Source: an uncultured Alphaproteobacteria bacterium
GTDB lineage: Bacteria; Pseudomonadota; Alphaproteobacteria; HIMB59; GCA-002718135
Assembly: GCA_902570155.1 (NCBI GenBank)
Contig: CACFXU010000002.1
Coordinates: 120,557-184,556 of the forward strand
DNA length: 64,000 nucleotides
Direction: 5' to 3'
Part shown: piece by piece, positions 57,829 through 64,000 of the stretch
Layout: each line of letters opens with the position of its first letter
How positions within the stretch are numbered: position 1 is the first letter of the stretch
Position numbers and translations under genes: made by a program
Notes under the pieces: model-generated
Told to the model about the DNA's origin: nothing
Databases searched by the model: none
Seen by the model: only the letters and a program-made list of their open reading frames with translations

Positions 57829-59094
57829 ATGACAAAATTTAATGCCTGGAATGTAATTAAAAACGGTTTAAATGGTCAGTCTTATTGGACTAGACAATGG
57901 CGTGATCCAGAACCAAAAAGTAGTTATGATGTTGTAATAATTGGTGGAGGTTTACACGGTCTTGCCACGGCATATTATTTAGCAAAGAATCATAATATAA
58001 AAAATGTAGCTGTTTTAGAAAAAGGTTGGATTGGTGGAGGAAACGCTGGACGTAATACAACTATTGTAAGATCAAATTATATGATGCCAGGCAATCACGA
58101 ATTTTATGAACATTCTTTAAAGTTATGGGAAAATTTAAGTCATGAATTAAATTATAATGTAATGTTTAGCCAACGAGCTCATGTCTCGTTATTTCATAGC
58201 CCTGGTGCTAAAGATTCAGTTTCACGGATTTATAATATTATGCGACTCCATGGAACTGATGCAGAACTTTGGGATTTAAAAACTTTAAAGAAAAAAATTC
58301 CGCATTTAAATTATCATAATTCTAGATTTCCAATACTTGGAGCTGCAGTTCAAAAAAGAGCAGGTAATGCAAGACACGATGCAGTTGCATGGGGCTATGC
58401 AAGGGCTGCAGATACATTAGGTGTAGACATTCTTCAAAATTGTGAAGTTACAGGTTTTACAAGAAAGAATGGAAATATTGAAAGTATTCAAACTTCAAGA
58501 GGAATTATAAAAGGAAAGAAAATAGGATTTGCTGTTGCAGGCAATACTTCAGTATTATGGCAAATGGCAGAATTAGGTAACCTACCAATTGAATCCCATA
58601 AACTACAAGCATTTGTATCTGAGGCTGTTAAACCACTTCTAGACCAGGTTGTTGTTTACGGTGTAGGTGGTGCGCATTTCTATATATCGCAGTCAGATAA
58701 AGGAAGCATGGTGTTTGGTGGTGATCTTGACTGGTATAAATCATATGCTCAAAGAGGAAATCTTCCTATGGTTCAAGATGTTGCCGAAGCGGCCATGGCA
58801 ATATTTCCTTCACTTGGAAGAATAAGATTACTTCGTCATTGGGCAGGTGTTATGGACATGACAATGGACGGATCATTTTTTATTTGTAAAACGCCAATAT
58901 CTAATCTCTATTTAAATGCTGGTTGGAACTATGGTGGTTTCAAAGCTAGTCCTGCATCAGGTTGGTATTTTGCCGACTTAATTGCAAATGAAAGCCCGCA
59001 TAACTACGTGCAAAATCATAATTTAGAAAGATTTGAAAAAGGTATCAATATTGATGAACGTGGTGCAGGACCTGATCCGAAATTGCACGGTTAA
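57829..59094 (+). CDS. soxB: Sarcosine oxidase beta subunit
   Basis: FAD-dependent subunit (421 residues) where sarcosine is oxidised to an imine that yields glycine and a one-carbon unit. The dinucleotide motif GGGLHGLATAYYLAK starts at residue 39, and AGRNTTIVRSNYMMPGN follows at the place where the family binds flavin. It opens the soxBDAG operon after a 76-base gap from the proline racemase gene. The same family includes D-hydroxyproline dehydrogenase subunits, but the full-length SoxA and SoxG downstream favour true sarcosine oxidase. Confidence 0.93.
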   Translation: MTKFNAWNVIKNGLNGQSYWTRQWRDPEPKSSYDVVIIGGGLHGLATAYYLAKNHNIKNVAVLEKGWIGGGNAGRNTTIVRSNYMMPGNHEFYEHSLKLWENLSHELNYNVMFSQRAHVSLFHSPGAKDSVSRIYNIMRLHGTDAELWDLKTLKKKIPHLNYHNSRFPILGAAVQKRAGNARHDAVAWGYARAADTLGVDILQNCEVTGFTRKNGNIESIQTSRGIIKGKKIGFAVAGNTSVLWQMAELGNLPIESHKLQAFVSEAVKPLLDQVVVYGVGGAHFYISQSDKGSMVFGGDLDWYKSYAQRGNLPMVQDVAEAAMAIFPSLGRIRLLRHWAGVMDMTMDGSFFICKTPISNLYLNAGWNYGGFKASPASGWYFADLIANESPHNYVQNHNLERFEKGINIDERGAGPDPKLHG

Positions 59095-59379
59095 ATGATT
59101 AGAATCAATTGTCCTTATTGTGGCGAAAGAGATCATAGTGAATTTAGTTATGGAGGAGATGCAACAATCAATTATCCTTCGTTAGATGCATCAGAGAAAG
59201 AATGGACTGAAGCTATATTTTTCAGAAAAAATATAAAAGGTTTTCAATTTGAAACATGGCATCATTCTAATGGATGTAGAATGTGGTTGGTAGTTGAACG
59301 TTCTACTGTCACTCATGAAATAAAAAGTGTCAAACCATGCCATCCGGATTTACAGAAGGTTGTAGAAAATAATAAATGA
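59095..59379 (+). CDS. soxD: Sarcosine oxidase delta subunit
   Basis: Small zinc-binding subunit (94 residues) of the heterotetramer. Cys6 and Cys9 (INCPYCGERDHSEF) and His residues near 59 (the WHHSNGCRMW segment starts about residue 60) fit the family's zinc site. It follows soxB with no gap and overlaps soxA by 4 bases. Confidence 0.93.
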   Translation: MIRINCPYCGERDHSEFSYGGDATINYPSLDASEKEWTEAIFFRKNIKGFQFETWHHSNGCRMWLVVERSTVTHEIKSVKPCHPDLQKVVENNK

Positions 59380-62333
59380 AGACAAGAAGAATAGATAACT
59401 ATGGAAAAATTAATAGAGATAAAATTTTATCCTTTAGGTGGGATAAAAAAAATTACAAAGGTTTTGAAGGAGATACTCTAGCATCAGCATTACTTGCAAA
59501 TAATATTGGTATAGTTGGTAGAAGTTTTAAATATCATAGACCAAGGGGAATATTTTCTAGTGGAGTCGAGGAATCTGGTGCTTTAGTTACTATTGGTTCA
59601 AAAGATAGAAGAGATCCAAATGTAAGAGCAACAACACAAGAATTATATAATGGTTTGGAAGCATGTGGTCAAAATGCATTTCCAAATGTAAATTTTGATC
59701 TAGCTGGAATAAATAATTACTTAGGTAGGTTTTTTGCAGCTGGTTTTTATTATAAAACTTTTATGGGAATACCTCCACTTGAATGGGGTAAAGGAACAGC
59801 CATATGGATGTTTTTTGAAAAGTTTATTAGAAAAGCTGCAGGAATGGGAAGTGCTTCTGGGTTACCTGATCCAGATACTTATGAGCATGCTCATGATTTT
59901 TGTGATTTAATTGTTGTAGGATCAGGACCTGCTGGTGTTGCAGCAGCAATAGAGGCAGCAGAAAAAAAATTAGATGTTATTTTAGTTGAGCAAGATAGTC
60001 TTATTGGAGGAAATCAACTTGCAGAAAATGATTTTGATAACTCACAAATTAAAAATCAACTTGAAAATCTAGGCATAAAAATAATGACTAGAACTACTGC
60101 ATTCGGATTATATGATAATTGTGTTGTTGGTTTATTAGAGAGAGTAACAGACCATATATCAGCACCAAATGTAAACATTCCACGCCAAAGATTTTGGACC
60201 ATTAGAGCAAAGCATATAATTGTTGGTGCTGGAGCAATTGAAAGACACATTGCATTTAATAATAATGATATTCCTGGTGTAATGACCGTAAATGCATCAA
60301 AGCATTATTTGAATAGATATGGTGTACTCACCGGAAAAAGAATTGTGATAGCTACAAATAATGATTCTGTTTATGAAACAGCACATCAATTATCAGAAGC
60401 TGGGGCCAATGTTACTGTTCTTGACTCACGAACTAATTTTGAAATTGAGACAAATAAAAGTTTTGAAATTAGAAAAGGGTATGTGCCTTATAATATTAAT
60501 GGTTCAAAAAAAATTGATAGTTTAGATATATCAAAAAGTGAAACTATTAATAAATCTGAAACTATAAATTGTGATCAGGTTCTATTATCTGGTGGCTGGT
60601 CACCTGCTGTACATTTGTTATCTCACAGAGGCGTAAAGCCTAAATGGGATTATAACAATGCTTGTTTTTTACCAAGTGACACAAAAGAAAATATTACAAT
60701 GGTAGGTTCTTCTAGAGGTTTATGGAATAAAAATGATTGTATTGCTTCTGGTATAGCAGGAACTACTGATGCGTTGAATCGTTTAGGTCTTTCTAAAACA
60801 AATTATTTTTTCCCAAAACCTGGTGGATGGAAAAATCCCATACAACCACTTTATGAAGTAAAATATAAAAAATCTAGATCAAAAAGTTTTGTAGATTATC
60901 AACATGATGTAACGACAGATGACGTAAGACTCGCACATCGTGAAGGTTTCATTTCGGTAGAGCATCTTAAAAGATACACAACTTTAGGTATGGCAAATGA
61001 TCAAGGAAAAATGGGAAATATCATTGGATTATCTTTGATGGCTGAACTTTTAAATAAAGAAATTCCAGAAGTTGGAACTACTGTTTTTAGACCTCCTTAT
61101 ACTCCTGTATCTATAGGTGCCTTAAGCGGAAGAAATGTTGGAAAACATTTTAGGCCGTTAAGAGTAACGCCAATGCATCAATGGAATATTGATCATGGTG
61201 CAAAAATGATTGAAGTTGGATTGTATCAAAGGCCTTGGTATTATCCCAAAGAAAATGAAACTTTAAGTGACTCTTATATAAGAGAAGCATCAACAGTAAG
61301 AAAAACAGTTGGAATTTGTGATGTAACATCATTAGGCAAAATTGCTATTCAAGGATCAGACTCTACCGAATTTTTAAATAGAATTTATTCGAATGGTTTT
61401 TCAAAACTACAAGTTGGAAAAGCTAGATACGGTATCATGTTACGTGATGACGGTATTGTAATGGATGATGGCACATCTTGGAGATTAGCAGAAAATGAAT
61501 ATTTTATGACGACGTCTACAGGTGAAGCTGCAAAAGTGATGTCATGGTTAGAAGAATTACTTCAAACTAGATGGACAGATCTTAATGTTAATGTGACTAG
61601 TGTATCTGAACAATGGGCAGGCGTATCAGTTGCAGGACCTAAATCTAGAGAAGTTCTCAATAATTGTGTCGATGATTCTTTGGTTATAACTAATAATAAC
61701 TTACCTTTTATGGGTGTTACTTCAACATTTCTTAAAGGTAATATTCCTTGTAGAATTGCAAGAATTAGTTTCTCAGGTGAATTAGCTTTTGAAGTTTATG
61801 TCAAATCAGATTTTGCTAATACAATGATGGACTTACTTTGGGAAAATACAAAAAAATATGATGGATGTTTATATGGATTAGAGGCTTTAGGTGCACTTAG
61901 AGTTGAAAAAGGTCACGTAACAGCTGCTGAGCTTGATGGGAGGGTAACAATTGATGATGCAGGTTTAAGCAAAATGGCATCTACAAAAAAATCATATATT
62001 GGAAGCGCAATGAGAAAACGAGGAGTTTTAAAAAATAATGATCGTGAAATTCTAGTAGGCTTCTTTCCTACAAACCTAAAAGAAACTTTTAATGCCGGAA
62101 CTATTGTCTGTGAAAAAAATAATATTAAAGGACAGGGTATCGGAAGAATTACTTCAGTTACTTATTCTCCTGAACTTGGACATTGGATTGGATTAGGTTT
62201 TGTCAAGGGTGGTTTAGATAAATGGAAAGATACCAATTTAGTTGGGGCAGATCCTGTAAGAAATAAACAAATGAATTTAAAAGTTGTTTCACCACATATG
62301 ATTGATCCTAAAGGAGAACGAATGTATGCATAG
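59376..62333 (+). CDS. soxA: Sarcosine oxidase alpha subunit
   Basis: Large subunit (985 residues). The N-terminal part (KYHRPRGIFSSGVEE) and the NAD-binding domain with VVGSGPAGVAAAIEAAEK near 180 are followed by a C-terminal GcvT-like tetrahydrofolate domain (about 600-985) that captures the methylene group as 5,10-methylene-THF. Length and domain order match Corynebacterium and Rhizobium SoxA. It overlaps soxG by 8 bases. Having the folate domain intact argues against a D-hydroxyproline dehydrogenase, whose alpha part is shorter. Confidence 0.94.
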   Translation: MKTRRIDNYGKINRDKILSFRWDKKNYKGFEGDTLASALLANNIGIVGRSFKYHRPRGIFSSGVEESGALVTIGSKDRRDPNVRATTQELYNGLEACGQNAFPNVNFDLAGINNYLGRFFAAGFYYKTFMGIPPLEWGKGTAIWMFFEKFIRKAAGMGSASGLPDPDTYEHAHDFCDLIVVGSGPAGVAAAIEAAEKKLDVILVEQDSLIGGNQLAENDFDNSQIKNQLENLGIKIMTRTTAFGLYDNCVVGLLERVTDHISAPNVNIPRQRFWTIRAKHIIVGAGAIERHIAFNNNDIPGVMTVNASKHYLNRYGVLTGKRIVIATNNDSVYETAHQLSEAGANVTVLDSRTNFEIETNKSFEIRKGYVPYNINGSKKIDSLDISKSETINKSETINCDQVLLSGGWSPAVHLLSHRGVKPKWDYNNACFLPSDTKENITMVGSSRGLWNKNDCIASGIAGTTDALNRLGLSKTNYFFPKPGGWKNPIQPLYEVKYKKSRSKSFVDYQHDVTTDDVRLAHREGFISVEHLKRYTTLGMANDQGKMGNIIGLSLMAELLNKEIPEVGTTVFRPPYTPVSIGALSGRNVGKHFRPLRVTPMHQWNIDHGAKMIEVGLYQRPWYYPKENETLSDSYIREASTVRKTVGICDVTSLGKIAIQGSDSTEFLNRIYSNGFSKLQVGKARYGIMLRDDGIVMDDGTSWRLAENEYFMTTSTGEAAKVMSWLEELLQTRWTDLNVNVTSVSEQWAGVSVAGPKSREVLNNCVDDSLVITNNNLPFMGVTSTFLKGNIPCRIARISFSGELAFEVYVKSDFANTMMDLLWENTKKYDGCLYGLEALGALRVEKGHVTAAELDGRVTIDDAGLSKMASTKKSYIGSAMRKRGVLKNNDREILVGFFPTNLKETFNAGTIVCEKNNIKGQGIGRITSVTYSPELGHWIGLGFVKGGLDKWKDTNLVGADPVRNKQMNLKVVSPHMIDPKGERMYA

Positions 62334-62889
62334 ACATTCTGCACTAGAAACAATTTATAAGGTTGGAAAATATTCATCAAGTGAGAAACAATCTCTAACA
62401 TTTAAAGAATTAAAAAGTTTAGAAATTTTACAAATTGCTTGTTGGCCTGACAAAATTGATGAAATGAATAATTTACTATCAAAAGAACTAAAAATTAAAA
62501 ATATTCCTAGTTTTAATAAAGGGATAATTTTTGAAAATAAATCATTATGGAGAATGGAACCTTTGAAATGGTGGCTATTTAATAAAGAAATTGAAATAAG
62601 TGAGCAAATCGCAACAATTTTAGACATGTCTCATGCTTTCACAGGTATTGAAATTACAGGAGATAATTCATCATTATTTTTAAATAGACATCTTCCAATT
62701 GATTTAAGAGCTAGGAATTTTCCAGATCTATCATCTGCTAGCACAGCCATTCATCATGTCAGTGTTAAGCTATTTAAAATAACTTCTAATAACTACTGTC
62801 TATATATACCAAGAGGTTTTGCTTTATCAATTTGGGAGATCCTTCTTGAAACAGCGGATCAGTTTGGATACGAAGTATTAGAGAGATAG
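62326..62889 (+). CDS. soxG: Sarcosine oxidase gamma subunit
   Basis: Gamma subunit (187 residues) that stabilises the complex. ATG at 62326 is chosen because AAAGGAGA (62310-62317) lies at a good distance; an in-frame ATG at 62302 lies deeper in soxA with no site. The C-terminal VSVKLFKITSNNYCLYIPRGFALSIWEILLE region, here split by normal spacing, resembles the folded GcvT-like end of SoxG. It ends the operon. Confidence 0.88.
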   Translation: MHRHSALETIYKVGKYSSSEKQSLTFKELKSLEILQIACWPDKIDEMNNLLSKELKIKNIPSFNKGIIFENKSLWRMEPLKWWLFNKEIEISEQIATILDMSHAFTGIEITGDNSSLFLNRHLPIDLRARNFPDLSSASTAIHHVSVKLFKITSNNYCLYIPRGFALSIWEILLETADQFGYEVLER

Positions 62890-62925
62890 ATAGATTATCT
62901 TAGAGTAACGGAAACTGTTTATAAA

Positions 62926-62945
62926 CTAATTACTAATGTAATTAG
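62926..62945. terminator. Inverted repeat between convergent soxG and DUF3726-like genes
   Basis: CTAATTAC and GTAATTAG form a perfect 8-bp stem with a TAAT loop in the 74-base gap between convergent genes. No U-tract follows in either direction and the stem is AT-rich and weak, so it may only mark a transcript end. Confidence 0.35.
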
Positions 62946-62963
62946 CGATTTGCATATAGTAAA

Positions 62964-63644
62964 TTAATCATTTGCATCACCACCTCCGGCACCTTTTGCC
63001 CTAGATTCCTCTGACTCAGGAACAAAAGTTCTAAAAGCTATTTTAGATATTTGATCCCAAGATTTTTTATCAGGATTAATACCCTTAGAGAGCATATTAT
63101 TTATATTTGATGATGAAATATTAATATCTAATTTTTGTTCATTAAAAATTTTCTTTGTGAGTAAAAGATCAAAATTTCTTTGATAATTTGTAGAGATAAT
63201 TTCTCTATTAACCCTAATATTTTCATTTGTTATTTGTACATCAATTTTTTGATCTAACAAAAACTGTGAATAGATATTTTTTTTGGCATACTTATAAAGC
63301 AAAGGTATTAGGAATATGGGGTCACTACAATTTTTAAAAGTTAATTTAAAATCATCCCTTTTATCTATTTTTGATACTAAATAATCAATCAATCCCGGGC
63401 CTATCACCAAAAAAGATTTATTTTCACAATCAAACTCATCATTTATTTTTGATGGATCTATACTGGCATTGAAAGTGTTATCTAATTCTTCAATTTTTAA
63501 TTTTAATAATTTGATCCCATCCAAACCAAATACTTCAAGCCATGTTGTAATAAATGCAGCATCTTCATCTGATCCATAAGTGAATCCTAATCCTGAAAAA
63601 GCTCGTTGTGTATTAGTGTAGACTTCATAGTAAGAATAACTCAC
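62964..63644 (-). CDS. Protein of unknown function, DUF3726-like
   Basis: Cytosolic protein of 226 residues with GTG start at 63644, 5 bases after the stop of the upstream gene. An ATG at 63680 in the same frame would overlap that gene and begin with residues unlike the family. The start SYSYYEVYTNTQRAFSGLGFTYGSDEDAAFI resembles DUF3726 (a small-molecule-type helical N-terminus followed by mixed alpha/beta), as far as memory allows. It has no membrane segment or known motif. The C-terminus AKGAGGGDAND is glycine-rich and flexible. Function is unknown. Confidence 0.6.
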   Translation of the reverse strand: MSYSYYEVYTNTQRAFSGLGFTYGSDEDAAFITTWLEVFGLDGIKLLKLKIEELDNTFNASIDPSKINDEFDCENKSFLVIGPGLIDYLVSKIDKRDDFKLTFKNCSDPIFLIPLLYKYAKKNIYSQFLLDQKIDVQITNENIRVNREIISTNYQRNFDLLLTKKIFNEQKLDINISSSNINNMLSKGINPDKKSWDQISKIAFRTFVPESEESRAKGAGGGDAND

Positions 63645-63649
63645 AGATA

Positions 63650-63985
63650 TTAATATGTACTCATTGTTGCAAAACCCCATTCATCAACATTTTTATTATT
63701 CAGATCTGATAAATAAGGGGCTCCAGAAAAAAAACTTACTCTTAACCATCTATCTGACTTAGGATCATAACGATTTGCTCCAAAAAAAGATAACTTAAAT
63801 CTTAACATATCAATTGGCATTGTTTTTTTATCAAGAACATTATCTTGAACTTCTGAAAAAGGATAATTTTTTAAAGATTGAATTCTCTTAACAATTCCTC
63901 TGTATTCTGGATGCATTAACAAAAATTCACAAATTAATTGATTTTCATCTACATTTTTAATTTGCTTAAATAAATCATTAACCAT
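63650..63985 (-). CDS. Unknown small protein, 5' end may lie outside window
   Basis: A protein of at least 111 residues. An ATG at 63985 with AGGA 9 bases upstream is a plausible start, but the frame stays open to the window edge, so the gene may begin beyond it. It is hydrophilic, with no membrane helix or motif that I recognise; the C-terminal half has FFGANRYDPKSDRWLRVSFF. It is 5 bases upstream of the DUF3726-like gene, so the two are likely a unit. Confidence 0.55.
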   Translation of the reverse strand: MVNDLFKQIKNVDENQLICEFLLMHPEYRGIVKRIQSLKNYPFSEVQDNVLDKKTMPIDMLRFKLSFFGANRYDPKSDRWLRVSFFSGAPYLSDLNNKNVDEWGFATMSTY

Positions 63986-64000
63986 TTTTGCAATTCCTAG

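Noticed and set aside
47683..62889. Recent horizontal transfer of the catabolic island
   Set aside because: Base composition and codon use look the same as the surrounding core genes and no mobility genes are present, so transfer cannot be argued from this window.

Overview
The window is about 31% G+C by eye, AT-rich and very densely packed, with many 1-14 base gene overlaps, no insertion sequences, no CRISPR and no stretch over 300 bases without a gene. The protein families (tuf-tRNA-Trp-secE-nusG-rplKAJL-rpoBC followed directly by the str, S10, spc and alpha operons; plant/alphaproteobacterial-type GshA; short adenylate kinase; heterotetrameric sarcosine oxidase; fds-type NAD formate dehydrogenase) point to a streamlined marine alphaproteobacterium of the SAR11 / HIMB59 / AEGEAN-169 kind. 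The exact lineage cannot be fixed from sequence reading alone.

Region 1 (1-10.5 kb) is a formate-oxidation and molybdenum-cofactor island. On the minus strand are fdhD, mobA and two sulfoxyanion-exporter-type membrane proteins (YeiH and a TauE/SafE protein cut by the window edge). On the plus strand are a tungstate-type ABC permease, mobB and moeA. A tusA sulfur carrier lies between these and the formate dehydrogenase genes fdsGB (fused) and fdsA, which are followed by a tiny 40-residue lipoprotein.

Region 2 (10.5-40.5 kb) is the information-processing core: tRNA-Thr, rlmB (minus), tRNA-Tyr, tRNA-Gly, tuf, tRNA-Trp, secE, nusG, rplK, rplA, a structured L10 leader, rplJ, rplL, rpoB, rpoC, rpsL, rpsG, fusA, then rpsJ to rplQ with secY, adk and rpoA. 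fusA overlaps rpsJ, so the str and S10 operons are joined. The tuf usually found after fusA is absent there, and rpmD (L30) is missing between rpsE and rplO.

Region 3 (40.5-47.7 kb) holds housekeeping genes: crcB, an RluC-type pseudouridine synthase, lipB (minus), tRNA-Leu, mgtE, gshA, gshB, bioY and a ROK sugar kinase.

Region 4 (47.7-62.9 kb) is the most distinctive part: a catabolic island for nitrogenous compatible solutes. A minus-strand succinate/aspartate-semialdehyde-type dehydrogenase diverges from a long plus-strand run: glycine-amidinotransferase-like protein, EutA-, EutB- and EutC-like proteins, an unusual 480-residue fold-type-II PLP enzyme, an M20 deacetylase (DoeB2-like), an M24/creatinase-fold hydrolase without the metal ligands (DoeA-like), a Ser/Cys-type proline racemase-family enzyme, and then soxBDAG. 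Ectoine/hydroxyectoine breakdown is the best single reading, but the amidinotransferase, the extra PLP enzyme and the hydroxyproline-type enzyme do not belong to the described pathway. Sarcosine oxidase releases one-carbon units whose formate could be burned by the formate dehydrogenase of region 1.

Region 5 (62.9-64.0 kb) has two minus-strand genes of unknown function, one recalled as DUF3726-like.
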